Below are positions 1 to 11,607 of a stretch of 64,000 bases of DNA, in pieces (the first letter of the stretch is position 1; every line of letters starts with the position of its first letter). A program made the position numbers and the translations under genes. The DNA is taken from contig NC_068970.1 of the NCBI RefSeq assembly GCF_016808095.1, positions 39,715,630 to 39,779,629 on the forward strand, read 5' to 3'. The notes under the pieces were generated by a model. It made no database searches and was not told the DNA's origin. It saw nothing but the letters and a program-made list of their open reading frames with translations. The DNA comes from Vigna angularis (taxonomy: Eukaryota > Streptophyta > Magnoliopsida > Fabales > Fabaceae).

Positions 1-2217
1 TTCACAATTAGATACTTTATTAGGATTGATTTTGTTTCACTTTTTATCTACATAAATCATATTATAAACTCTTGACAAACTAACCAGCTTATCGTTCCAA
101 TTTCTTAACAACATTTGAAGAAGGAACTTTAGATTTTAAGGAAAGAATATTTTAGGAGTAATATTAAGGAAATAATACACAACATAAAGAAATACAAGTA
201 ATTGACAAGAACATTTTTCAAAAATGAGGACAAAGTTGGAATTTTTTGTATTACCACTTGAGATTTTTTAGCAGAATAGTCTCCAAATCTTGTAACACAG
301 CTAATAGGACTCCCTGATACACAAGAAGTGAATACAAAAATGTTGTTATACAATTGATTATGAATTTTTATATCATCAAAATAAATTAGAATATATACAA
401 GAATAAACTTACTAAAAAGAATGAAATTGATCTCCCAACATAAGTTGTGCCAACAAAAAAATTCACAAAATATGAAAAGTTCTAATGTTGATTGAACAAA
501 GCAAAGAGAATTAAAAAAATGAGTGAAACTTTGATTAAGATCAAGAACACGTAATAATGATGAATGTAATAAAATAGACTAAATTATGTAACAAAACAAC
601 CCTAATCAACCAACCTATCATATCCAATAAAAGCACACTTTGTGAGTCAACAGCGTCTACAATTTTGAACTCTGTTTTCCTGTCTCCTAATTATTTCATC
701 AGTGAAAACATTTGTACTTTTAGTTATATGGTTATTAGTAACTTTATCTGGCTATTTTTAATTTGGAGGAGAGTTGAAAACTTTGGAGAATTCTGCTACA
801 TGCAGAGTGGGCAGTGCTGGTTTCACTTTCAAGGGTCACCTCCTATGATTGATTTAAAGAAACACTCCTATCTCATGCCCCACCACCATTCCCACAACTT
901 ATTTCATTCTCCTCTTTTCAACTCTCTCTCACAACCACATCCTCCTCTCTTCACCTTCTGCAGATTCTCCCTTTTTTTTCTTTTTCCTTCTTTTTCACAT
1001 CCACAATTTCTATTTTCATTAATTTAAACCATCACCTCTAACTTAACACAATTTTTCTCACTCTCATGCTTCAACTCACAGAGTATTTCGCTTGTTGACC
1101 CTCTAACATCAGACACCTCTATTCTATCTATAGTCAGCTTCCCATATTGTATTTTATTATACTGCATGATTTTGTCATATTTTAACATATTTAAATGCAA
1201 CTGCACCAAATGATATTATTTCATGTGAATTGTTTTGGAGTTTCTCCAAAGTGGCTCAAATTGATTCTTTCTATACAATCCCACAGCCCAAATAAGACTG
1301 ATTTAAGAATCGAAAGCTACATAACCAATCAAGTGTTTAAAGGTATCAATCTCCATTAGGTTATTGTTTTCTTCAACTGCTCTTTACTTCACCAACTTGT
1401 TATTCCCTTAATGGATATTAATGACAAAGCTTAATCGATTTGACTAAAACAAAATTGAGAAAAGAAGCTTTTGTGTTTATATTAATGTCGAAATATTATA
1501 GAAAGATGCTTTATAAAGAATAAGACTTTTTTTTAATGAAGATGTAATAATAATAGCAAGTGTGTTACTTACTGACCTAATATCTAAGGGTGGTAAACCA
1601 GACCTATATATATGGTGTAATGTTACTGTGAATAATGTTTTTTTTTTAGTGCAAGCAAGTACTAGGCTAGTGCATAGATGGCATCTTACTTTGAACCTCA
1701 AAATCACTAACAGTGCATATGCTGATTGAAAAACAAATGCATTTGGGGACTGAATATGAGTAAGAGTGCATATGCTTTGGTGACAATACAACAATTTTAT
1801 CACTAACAGACACTGAGTATAAAAGAAATTAACTTTAATAATATTTAAGGTATTCAAGAGACCATGTTCCCTACTGGTCTCTATTTTCTGAAAGTATAAT
1901 CATTTATTAAAATGACAAACAGATCTCTCTCTCAACCTCTGTTATTTATAGATGATATCCACTACATTATATTCTCTTGTTGCCCTTTTACACTCAACAT
2001 TTAGTATCATTACAACAGTGTCGATCTTAAATCTCTGCAGTACAAGTTTCCCTTAATAAAAAAAGTCAGCATCCTTTAAATGAATAGTCCCCATAAACAG
2101 TACTTTGAATCTAAAAACTAAGTTCTCAACAAGCAAAAAGAATATACAGTTTTTGGTTATATATTGGAAAATACCACTAATGTATCAGTGATGCGCTAAA
2201 GAAACCTTGCATATATG
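1..2217. other. AT-rich region with no recognisable gene
   Basis: No reading frame here resembles a known protein, and no LTR or terminal inverted repeat pair was found. The longest open frames (around 665-1027 plus and 1477-1857 minus) are low-complexity translations of pyrimidine-rich or AT-rich DNA. The sequence is probably intergenic. Confidence 0.5.
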
Positions 2218-2406
2218 AACATCTCGGTTAATATTCAAGCTTTCAGCCTGTAATATATAATATAGCATTTAAAAATTTAAAGCTATAGTGAAGGCCATTT
2301 ATGAACTTATCCATTAAAATTAGAAAAGAACCTTCTTAGTTATCTTGTCCACTTCATCAATGTAAACAATCCATTATTGAGCTGCTTGAACATTGAACTC
2401 TGCTGC
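2218..2406 (-). pseudogene. CLPX: CLPX fragment (two exons of mitochondrial-type ClpX ATPase)
   Basis: Two consecutive exon remnants read on the minus strand. The first, 2406-2332 (75 bp, phase 0), encodes a segment ending in IVYIDEVDKITKK, which is the Walker B region of the AAA+ unfoldase subunit ClpX. Normal splice sites flank it (AG before, GT after). The second starts at 2247 after an AG and reads AESLNINRDV, the next piece of ClpX, before similarity stops near 2218. The first exon has a TAA where the family has the second Gln of a QQG motif, followed by Trp in place of Gly. No other ClpX exons were seen nearby. This is a captured or decayed gene fragment, not a working protease subunit gene. 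Confidence 0.75.
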
Positions 2407-3252
2407 CTATATGGGAAAAACCAAACTCACAAATAAGAAATGGCAAGTAGAACTAGAAACAACACAAGATATCTTCTGAAAATGCTTAAATTATAAGTAA
2501 GTTTAATAACAAAAGTATTCCTCAACAAAGTGGTTTGGGTAGGGCATATGATGTACAGGGACATAAATATCATCAAAGAATCCAAGACTTACTGTCAGCC
2601 ATAGATTCAGAATTATTAAGCAGGACTATCATGAATAAATCAATATTTGACAATCAATTAACATTTCAGATAAAGCAGATAGTGGATGGTGTTGTTTCAT
2701 GATGAAAAAAATAGGTTGTTTTCAGTGTCACATTACAGATACAGAAATACAAAAACTAGCTCTGGTAACAACTCCATAGAAAGTCACATTATTCTTTTAG
2801 AACACACTTTTAGCGTCAATTAAATTCATAGTTATCGATCCTTATAGAATAGCATGATGATTGACTGTTAGGTTCCTAGATAGAGGAAACCAGGAAAAAC
2901 CCACTACATAAAATAAATAAGCAAACAGGTTGGTTTTCTCCCAAGAAGAGAAGAACTCAACAAGGATGAACAAGATATGCTACCGCGTCAAAACACCCAG
3001 AATTCTAACAAGATCCAATGCATTAGTGCTAGAATAATGAACAAACACACCTAACCAAGAGTGATACTACCTTGCCTCATCTAAATTGTTAAAGAACAAC
3101 TTTGAACATCAATATGTAGGCCTTTATAAAGATTTCATTACAACAACTACAATGTCAGGATCTTATAATAAACTCTCATGAAGTCTTATTTTACTTTCAA
3201 TGGGTATCATCATGCCACATCACTTATAAGCAACTCTTACAAGTTTTGTTCC
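2407..3252. other. Non-coding stretch between gene scraps
   Basis: No further ClpX exons, kinase sequence or repeat structure could be recognised. The stretch is AT-rich with stops in all frames. Confidence 0.4.
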
Positions 3253-3546
3253 AACGGTGGAGTTCAATGTTTGAAGAAATATGAGACATACAACTTCTAT
3301 GATCCTACCAATGTTGAAATACCAGCAGCACCAGCACCAAATGTGTCTGCTCTTCCTCCTCCGATAGATACCTTGTCTATAAAAGGTAAACGTCAACTCC
3401 TTCTTGAAATGTTGAAACTCAAAATTTGATGATTTTAATAAATTCTAAGAAATTAGTTATTAAAATTGAGATGCATCCAAAGATATCAGATTTTGGCATG
3501 GCAAGATTAGATTGTGGAGTTCAATGTTAGATTGTGGAGTTCAATG
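3253..3546 (+). pseudogene. Cysteine-rich receptor-like kinase (DUF26) fragment
   Basis: An open stretch from 3253 reads like the end of the second DUF26 (stress-antifungal) domain of a cysteine-rich receptor kinase: a GGV..C..KYETYNFYDP-type ending, then a Pro/Ala-rich linker (APAPN, LPPP) and a short SIKGK segment as found just before the transmembrane helix. It stops at 3429. A few dozen bases on, 3471-3509 reads MHPKISDFGMARL, the DFG activation-loop motif of the same kinase family. The transmembrane segment and nearly all of the kinase domain are missing. Immediately after, a 20-bp unit is repeated exactly in tandem (3507-3526 and 3527-3546), and a similar string also occurs inside the DUF26 part. 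This is a severely deleted receptor kinase copy; the family call rests on short motifs. Confidence 0.6.
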
Positions 3547-3979
3547 TTTCAAAAATTATTATTAAAGTGTTAGACCAAACCAGAGACAAAATGTTTTGAG
3601 TTAGCACAAAAAGATCGAACATTAGTCGATCGAACAAACAAAGAACGAGAGAGCCAAAACCGGACAGCCAAGATCGAACACAGTCTTACCTTGACGGTCA
3701 GTGCGGGAGCCCACTAGAGCACCTCGAACTCGCTCAACCCACAAATGCCTCGACACCTCCACCTCGATGCCTCAACCTCGACGTCTCCACCTCGACGCTC
3801 CACCTCGCAGAAGAAGACGAACACGAAGCCAAGCCAAAGAAGAAGCCCAGCAGGAGAAGATTGTGGTACGGAGTAGGGTTTGGCGGAAATTTTGATGAAG
3901 ACGAGGAGAAGGTTTTAGGGTTCAAAAGTATCTGAAACTAGAACAGATGTTACTAAAACGAATGACCAAAGGCGTGGGG

Positions 3980-4120
3980 AAGGGGATATGGGTGCGTAGG
4001 TATTATAAAATTAAAAAAAAAAAATTTTAGGGGCGGTTTTCCATAAACCGCCGGGAATTATTCGGGGTTTCTAGAACCGCCGGAAAATAACTCCTCCTAA
4101 AATTAATTATTTTTGTAGTG
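3980..4120 (-). mobile_element. CACTA-type (En/Spm) transposon terminus
   Basis: Read on the minus strand from 4120, the sequence begins CACTACAAAAAT, the signature end of CACTA transposons. It is followed within 120 bp by repeated GGCGGTT-type subterminal motifs in both orientations (about 4030-4085). The matching opposite end was not found upstream, so the left boundary is arbitrary and the element may be truncated. The GC-rich stretch 3700-3900 upstream may belong to it. Confidence 0.6.
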
Positions 4121-4321
4121 ATAAAAGGATTAACTTAATGTAAAAGGTGTTCTTTTTCTGAACCAATTTCATCTCACATTTTGTAAGTTCAACCTCTTTT
4201 TTACTTATTTTAATGAGAATCTCAAATATACCAAGTTTGTATTTTTGTTTCTTTTGCGTTTTGCGTTTGTGATAAAGATGAGAATGGAAACACATTAACA
4301 ATGGATAAAGTGTAATATAAA

Positions 4322-5243
4322 CGATGGTAATGTTCTAGTTAGGACAAATCATCTAGAAGCAACTAAGTCATGGGAGCTTACAGTTTGGCATTCGAAATTT
4401 GTGGTGGTGTGGAATGATGGATGGGTTGGGGTTTTGAAGTGATATATAGTGATGGAAGATGTGTTTAAAGGTTCTCTAAGAGAGGTTGGGGCAACTCTTG
4501 GAGGAAGGTGGCTAGAGGAGGCCATTTGGGTTGTTCTAGCCTAAGGTGATCTAAAACAAGTAGTATGACACAAAAATGACAGCATAACTTTACTCTAAAT
4601 CAAAGGGAATTACATGATGGAGAGCACTCTACTTATAGGCTAAGGTGTTTCAAAATGGGCAGAAACTTTAACCTAAAAGTGCCACCTTGGTTGGCTTGGA
4701 GAACAAGAAGAAATCCTCTCCAATACGAGGGAGACAAGTGGCAAAAATCCTCTCAAGTGAGAGAGTGACAAGTTGTCACTACATATGGAAAAACTCTCCA
4801 TTCCTAGAGTGACACATGGACACTAACTAGGAGGAAAACTCTCCAATGGAAAGCCTCCACATGTCTAGGATGAAATCTTGCTCCCTTGTTCTCCAAGCTT
4901 AGCCAAAATGTTGACCCCTTGGTCAACACACCCATTTTGGATGTCCAAGCATAGTCAACTTTGGGTCACTGCCCTTTGTTGACTTGTTTGGTCAAAATCT
5001 TATTCTACTTGACATAAAATACAAGGCCCAATTGAAATCCTACACTATTAGGCCCATCATAATACAAAGCCCAAATAAAATCTAGATTACTTGGCCTAAA
5101 ATTTAAGACCCAAAATTATTCTTACTCTACTAAGTCTTCATGATGGCTTAAGATGGTCCAAAAGAAAGAGTCTAGGCCCATCTTCTATAGATGTCTCCAA
5201 CTATTCATGAATATGCTAGGTCATGGCTAGGGGTATGCCATCA
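4322..5243 (-). repeat. 3' LTR of the gag-protease element (922 bp)
   Basis: This is the complete LTR of the pair. On the minus strand it begins TGATGGCATACCCC just after a purine-rich tract (GAGTGAGGGGA) and its outer end reads TTACCATCG, against GCCATCA in the other copy, so the terminal CA has mutated here. The inverted termini TGATGGCA/TGCCATCA are visible by comparing both LTRs. The sequence matches 10867-11607 over most of its length. Confidence 0.75.
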
Positions 5244-5637
5244 TCCCCTCACTCTTGAAAAGGATTTGCCCTTAAATCTTCAACATGGGCTAAAGGCAAC
5301 TTCCTTTTCTTCATAATTTTCAATTATTCCTTATTTTTCCACCAGGGTCAAATATCCATTTTATAATAGAAGTTAGAAAAAGTGCTATAATAGTAAGTAT
5401 GTGAAGGATATAGCTCCCAATAAGGATACACCTTAAATCAAATGAATGATTAAGGTCTTGGAAAGTTGGAGCATTTTTCTTGAAAATTTTATTTCCCACA
5501 CAAGGATACTTTGGGTCTTTTCTTTCCATGCTTCTAGAGGAAGATGGCAAGGAGACCTTTACACTTTTACATAAGCTTTTGGCTCTTAACATCATAATTT
5601 TCTTGTTGGTGCATTCTTAAGACTTGTGTATCATGCT

Positions 5638-7409
5638 TTAACACTTTGAACAAAAGGTGTCTTTTATTTTCTTTTTATATTCTTCTTTTTCTCTTTCTTT
5701 TTCTATTTTCTTTCTCATTTGTGCTTGATCCTCTTCCACATGAGAAGGTGTGAGAGGATAAATTCCAAACTTTATTTTATTGTGAGTTATGGTTATCTCA
5801 TTGGTGTGGCCATTATGTAGAGATTCTCTATCAAAAAGCCAAGGTCTTTCCAACAAAATGTGACAAGCATCCATAAGCACTATATCACATAACACACTAT
5901 CTTCATAATGCCCTATGGATAGCTTGACCATCACTTGTTGATTAACTTCCAATTCCTTGTCCTCATTGATCCATTGAAGTTTATAAGATTGAGGATGGGG
6001 AAAAGTAGTTAATCCAAGCTTGTTAACTAACCTAGTGCTACAACAGTTTGAACATGAGCCACTATCCATGACAAGGAAACATGTTTTGTCTAAGAATTTA
6101 CATCTAATGTGGAAAATGTTATCTTTTTGTGTGTGCTCTTGTGAACTAGGTTGATTATGGAGAACACTTCTTATCATAAGAAGTTCTCCCTCACAAGGAT
6201 GGGCATCCTTACTTGCGCTTTCTTCTTGTTTCTTTGCGTCACTTCTCTCACTCTCACTTTCACTTTCCTCATCTTGTCTACTATATACATCAATACCCCT
6301 TAATATCATGGTCTTTTTGGTAAGGCATTGTGATGCAATGTGACATCTACCAAGACACTTAAAACACTTAATTTTACTAGTGCGAGTGTGAGATGATGTT
6401 CCCACCCTTGGCCTCTCTTTTTCTTTCTCTTCTCTCTTCTCTCTCCCTAGATTCTTAGAGGGTTCTTCTTCTACCACTTGCTTACCCTCCCTCTTGTAGT
6501 CTTTCTTAACACTAGAGTTAGAGTAGAAAGCTTTCAAACCTTTTCTTAAAAGTTGTCGCTCTACCTTAATCCAAATTTGTACTAAGTCATTTAAGTCTTG
6601 GTAGAGCAACAATTCCACTTTATCTCTAATTTCAAGATTGAGACCACTTAAAAACCTAAAGACAGTGGTCTCTTCTTCCTCTCCAATTCCTGTCCTCATC
6701 ATGTAGAGTTTCATCTTTTGCCTATAGCTCTCTATGCTCATGTTTCTTTGTTGGATCCTTTGGATTTTGTCCATTATCTCCCTATGATAGTATGAGGGAG
6801 TGTGCCTTCTTCTCATGGAACTTTTCAAGTCATTCCAATAGGTGACTTGGGAAAATTAGAGAGCATTCTCTCTCACAAGGGAAGTCCATCAATACATGGC
6901 ATTCTCTTAGAAACTCAAAATGGCCAATGTTACCTTTCTCTTCTCACTCACTTGATGACACTCAAAGAGTTGTTCAACCTTCATTTTCCAATCTAAATAT
7001 GCCTCAACATCTTCTTTTCCATGAAAATGGGGGAGGTCTACTCTAACATCTCTTGGAGTGTGTTCTTTATCATGAATTCTAAGTGGGTGAGGTTGATAGT
7101 ATTGGTTTGTAAGCCTACTATCTACCTCATGGTATGTAAGTTGAGTTGGAGTTTTAGAACCCCTCCTTGTATGACTCCTACTTCTCTTTATTTCCTCTTG
7201 AGCTTTTTTTTGTTTCTCATTAAGGACTCTAAGTTCTTCTTCCAACTTAGCAAGATACTCTTCTCTTTCAATTCTTTCTTTTTCTTTGAGAAGAGTTTCT
7301 TGCCTTTGCCAAATTTTAAGTGATTTAGCTCTTTTGCTAAATTTTTCAAAGTGGTTTTTACATCCCCACTAGAGTCACTTCCAATTTCATAGGAATTAGT
7401 CTTAGGCAT
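5638..7409 (-). pseudogene. Gag-protease polyprotein of gypsy-type element, frameshifted
   Basis: The largest open part is 6828-5638 (396 codons). It contains the end of a retrotransposon gag domain, a Lys/Glu-rich linker, a CCHC zinc knuckle (CFKCLGRCHIASQC) and an aspartic-protease-like domain with MDSGSCSN as the active-site loop and ILLERPW as the later family motif. The N-terminal gag part lies just upstream in other frames (7245-6907 and 7409-7188) and includes a Lys-rich coiled segment and PHFHGKEDVEAYLDWK, the usual start of plant gag. A frameshift near 6830-6910 separates the pieces. Reading stops before any reverse transcriptase. The product would have been a capsid-like protein with a maturation protease; this copy is broken. 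Confidence 0.75.
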
Positions 7410-7689
7410 CCTTAAAGGTTTTCAAAAAGATGCAATGCAACTAACAAATACTTAAATTTCAAAGGAAGTTCATTAAGAGACTTAAGGAGGCAAAATACAC
7501 CCAAGTTCACTTCTAGGAAAGGGAGGTGAATCATAATGGATTTCTTAAATACCAAACCTTTCCTAGCCAAAGTTTACCTTACCCACTCTTGAACCAAATT
7601 TCTCAAAGGGAACTAAAGTTGAAATTAAAGTTGACACACACTAAGTTATCACAATTAAAGAAAGCAAATAAACTAGTTATCACAATTCA

Positions 7690-8351
7690 AAACTTTTATT
7701 GGTGCAATAATGCAGTATCTTCCATTGTCAGTAGCCACAACTGCACAAAGTATCCTTCCAACGGCAGACCAACAAAATCAGCCCCAGCACAATCATGAGA
7801 CCAGCAAGAAGATCAACTTCAACATCCAGAAAATCCTTATAAGGAGTATTAGTATTTTAGGAATTTCAGACATTTGATATTATTAGTAACTTGTTAGATA
7901 TCTTATATGATGGAAGACTATTATGTATGGATCCAACAAACTATTATGTATGAAGACTATTATTATTCCATAAATATATGAATGTACGAGAGAATATTGT
8001 GCATCTTTAAAATGTTTGGATTTGTATGATTGAACTGATTTTACAAGCATGTGGGATCTTTACACCACGTCATACATTTAAATCTGCTAACACAGTTACA
8101 TACGGATTTTTTTCGTATGTACAATCCGTATGTAACATCCGTATGTAGAATCCGTATGTAACATCTGTATGTAATATATGTAATACCCGCATGTAATGAC
8201 ATACAGATTTATCGGTATATAGGTTATCTACGACCACATTACATATGAATTTTTGTCCGTATGTAATCCGTATGTAACTCATCATTACATACGGATTTTT
8301 GAGCTTACATACGAATTTTGGTCGTATGTAATAGCGATTTTTCTTATAGTG
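7690..8351 (-). mobile_element. CACTA-type transposon fragment inserted in the gypsy leader
   Basis: The right end at 8351 reads, on the minus strand, CACTATAAGAAAAATCG, a typical CACTA terminus. The adjoining 280 bp carries many copies of a TACATACGGAT-like motif in both orientations, the subterminal repeats expected of this superfamily. No matching CACTA end lies to the left, so the fragment is truncated. The left limit is an estimate from where the leader-like sequence of the host element gives way. Confidence 0.6.
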
Positions 8352-9126
8352 AAAGTTAGAAGAACTTTGGTTCGTCCAACCAACCAACTAAAAAAATGCA
8401 ATTTACTAAGAAATAAAGGTTCTTGTTAGGAGATGGGATTGAGAACCAAAGACTCCCCCAAGACACCTAACAAGGTCGTGAGTTACAAGAAAAAAAAAAG
8501 AGAAAGATTACAAAGCCAAAAATTACAACCAAATCAAAGTTTCCTCCCAAGGTGTTTCTCTCCTTTCCTTTTGGCTACCACTCTAGACTTCAAGCTCCCT
8601 TTAGGTATCCACCACCTAGAAGGCTACCTCTACGATATTGGACCACCTCACAAAGAGAACCTACACCACACAAAGTAACCAAAACCAAAATTGTGCAAGA
8701 AGAAACAAGGAATAAAAGCAATAAAAAGGTCTAAAAACAAGAAAGGCTTTGCAAAAGGAATTTAATTATGACAAAATTACGAAATCCAAGAAGACAACCA
8801 AGAAATTAAAGGTTAAGAAAGAAAGGTTAACACTCAAAAGAAGTCCTAATGAAAGGTGCTAGAATAGATTCACAAAACAAAAATTACTAGAAGAAAATTA
8901 AGAGGAAAATCCCATAAACGATGAGCAAAACGTTCCAAATAGGTTGCACAAAAACAATGGTAGTGGTCTACGCACAATTTTTTTTAGCACTTTTTAGGCT
9001 CTCTATTTGTACTCTTTTGAGGCCTTTTGCTTAAAAGCTTTTAGCACTTCTTTTTCCATTCTTTTAAGGTGCAAAATAAGACCACCACACACTTGTAACA
9101 AAGGTGATATATGGGTTTTGAAAGCC

Positions 9127-10303
9127 TGTTAACACGTTGGCAAGTGTACCAAATTGTATCAAGTAATATAAATTGGTAAGACTAAGTATTGTTTCCCAAT
9201 AGACTCATGTTTACTTAACAAGTGTGTAATACCTTAATTAATTAAGACTCAAAAGCTATTTTGTTGGTATTTAAATGCAAATGCAACAAAAGTAAATATG
9301 AATGCAAATTGATCAATTGAGGCTTGACACAAGAATGAATTGATGAGGTTGATAATATGAGATGATGATGTTGTTGGGGTTAGATTTCACCTACTTCACT
9401 TTCATGCATATTAGAATTCATCTTCTTCATTGGAATGTTAATTTCACTTTCTAAATTACTTAGAACCCGATGTCTCAACGTAAAAAGCCTAGTCTTGATT
9501 ATTAGACAACAATCCCTGGAAAATCCTAACAATCAATTCCACATTAAGAAAAGAAGCTTAAGACAACCAAACGTCTTATCCTTATCCCTAGGCAATATTC
9601 CCTTTGGCTGAAATCCTTCGGATCATGATTCATAAGATATTTCCCAATACTCAAATAAATCAAACATCAAGTCATGAGTGGACAAAACATAACAAGCATT
9701 AAGCATAGGAGAAAATCACTAACACTCAATGAAAGAAGCATAAAATGTTTAAACCATATTCAAATACATGAAAATTTAGAGGTTACATCATCCCCAACAA
9801 CAAATACAATGGAAGAATGAATGAATGAAAACCCTAGAAAGTGAGAAGGAAAGCTCATGCATGCCCAATCTTTCTCCAAAGGGTCGAAATCAACTTTTTT
9901 GTGCTTCAGTCGTCCAAAGATGTGAACCCTAGAGTGTAGAAACACTTAAATAAAACCAAATTGGATCATGGGCCAACGTTGTTGGCGCTCAGCACCCCAG
10001 CTAAGGGCACCCAGGCGCGACTGCGAAGAGACTAGCCCTCAACATCCTGCTGAGGGCAGCCAGGCGTCCTGCGGTGTGGCTGGCTGGCTGGGTTCCAACT
10101 CCTTGATACTTTTACTTCTCTTCCAATCATCCCAATAACCTACAAAATTGAGGGGATTAGTGATCAAATTCATAAAGTATAACCTCTATTCACTTATTTA
10201 TCAAATTCAACTAAAACAAGAGTTTAAGCCAGCTTCAAAGTCAAAACGGGTTAATTTAGTATCAAAATAGCATAACAAATAATGGTAAATTCAACCGTTA
10301 TCA
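9127..10303 (-). mobile_element. Solo LTR of a Tat/Athila-like gypsy family (1177 bp)
   Basis: The block starts TGTTAACACG on the plus strand and ends CCGTTATCA, so on the minus strand it runs TGATAACGG to GTTAACA. It is flanked by a perfect 5-bp target duplication, AAGCC, at 9122-9126 and 10304-10308. There is no primer site, coding sequence or second LTR between them, so this is a solo LTR. It is homologous, in the opposite orientation, to the LTR beginning at 11792. It contains about two copies of the GC-rich minisatellite found in that LTR (around 9980-10075). It interrupts the leader of the surrounding gag-protease element. Confidence 0.85.
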
Positions 10304-10851
10304 AAGCCATAAAGTAAAGAAACACAAAATAGAAGAGAATCCTACTATAATCAAAAAGGAGTTGAAAACTAGAAACGTCAATGGAGAAAATAATTTTTAA
10401 GAGCTTCCCAATGACTTAATGGCAAGTATGAACCCAAAACATCAATGATAAGACCCTCAAATAGTTGTATATGGTGTAGTTTTGCAAACTAAGTTATATT
10501 TTTTTTTTATGATTTTTCAAAGTTATTAGAGAAAATTGACAAGAAAAGAACCACACATGACTCTAGACAAACATGGATGGATTAAAAAACTAAAATGACT
10601 CAATCAATGAGATGCACCAAATATAAATCAATAAAAGACCCAACAAAATTTTAAAAACACATAAATCAAACGAAAAATGGAAATCGAATTGTGAAAATGG
10701 AATGGTTCCAAAAGATAGTAGAAACTAGAACCATAAAATACAAAAAAAATGAACAAGTAAAAACTAACAAAAACACAAGAAAGGAAAGCATTAAACAACA
10801 AGGAAATAACAATGGATCAAGACCAAGAAACTTAGCTCTTTGAAGAACCAA

Positions 10852-10866
10852 GGCTTTGATACCAAA
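10852..10866 (-). other. tRNA-iMet-type primer binding site
   Basis: On the minus strand this reads TTTGGTATCAAAGCC, one base from the common plant TGGTATCAGAGC site complementary to initiator tRNA. It directly abuts the inner end of the LTR at 10867, which fixes the element's orientation and the LTR boundary. Confidence 0.75.
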
Positions 10867-11607
10867 TGATGGCAATGCTCTAGTTAAAACAAGTCAAATC
10901 TAGAACCAACCAAGTCATGGGAGCTCACGATTTTGAATGTGGGATTTGTGGTGGTGTGGAATGATGGATGGGTTGCGGTTTTGAAGTGATATATGGTGAT
11001 GGAAGATATGTTTAAGGGTTTTCTAAGAAAGGTTAGGCCAACTCTTGGAGGAATGTGGTTAGAGGAGGCCACTTGGGTTGCTCTGACCTAGGGTGACCTT
11101 AAAAGAGTAGTATGGCACAAAACTGGCAACATAACTTTACTCTAAATCAAAGGTAATTACATGATGGAGAGCACCTCTATTTATAGGCTAAGTTGTCTCA
11201 AAAAAGGCAGAAACTTTAACCTAAAAGAGCCACCCTGGTTGACTTGGAGAACAAAGAGAAATCCTCTCTAATAGGAGGGAGACAAGTGGCAAAATCCTCT
11301 CAAATGAGAGAGTGACAAGTGGCCACTACGTATGGAAAAACTCTCTATTCCTAGAATGACACATGGACACTAACTAGGAGGAAAACTCTCCAATGGAAAG
11401 CTTCCACATGTCTAGGACGAAATCTTGCTCCCTTGTTCTCCAAGCTTAGCCAAAATGTTGACCCCTTGGTCAACACACCCATTTTGGACGTCTAATCATA
11501 GTCAACTTTGGGTCTTGGCCCTTTGTTGACTTGTTTGGTCAAAAAATCCTATTCTAGTTGGTCCAAAATACAAGGCCCAATTGAAATCCTACACTACTAG
11601 GCCCATT
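10867..11607 (-). repeat. 5' LTR of the gag-protease element, truncated
   Basis: It aligns to 4322-5061 with moderate divergence. Similarity ends abruptly at 11607, so the last 180 or so bases of the LTR, including its outer terminus, are missing. At the break a 13-base string (CATTATATCTTGA) occurs twice within 40 bp, suggesting a microhomology-associated junction with the next element. Confidence 0.75.

Larger units (their letters stand above)
4322..11607 (-). mobile_element. Ty3/gypsy-type LTR element with gag-protease only, nested insertions
   Basis: The element reads right to left. Its 5' LTR is 10867-11607 (cut off), the tRNA-iMet-type primer site is 10852-10866, a long leader follows, gag-protease coding lies at 7409-5638, a purine tract is near 5244-5260, and the 3' LTR is 4322-5243. 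The two LTRs align along about 740 bp with scattered differences, so the copy is not young. No reverse transcriptase, RNase H or integrase is present: protease coding is followed within about 400 bp by the purine tract and 3' LTR. The leader is interrupted by a CACTA fragment (to 8351) and a solo LTR (9127-10303). Whether the lack of pol is a family trait or a private deletion cannot be told from one copy. Confidence 0.75.

Noticed and set aside
665..1027. 120-codon open frame on the plus strand
   Set aside because: Composition is Ser/Phe/Leu/Pro-rich from pyrimidine tracts, no domain is visible, and no splice partners were found.
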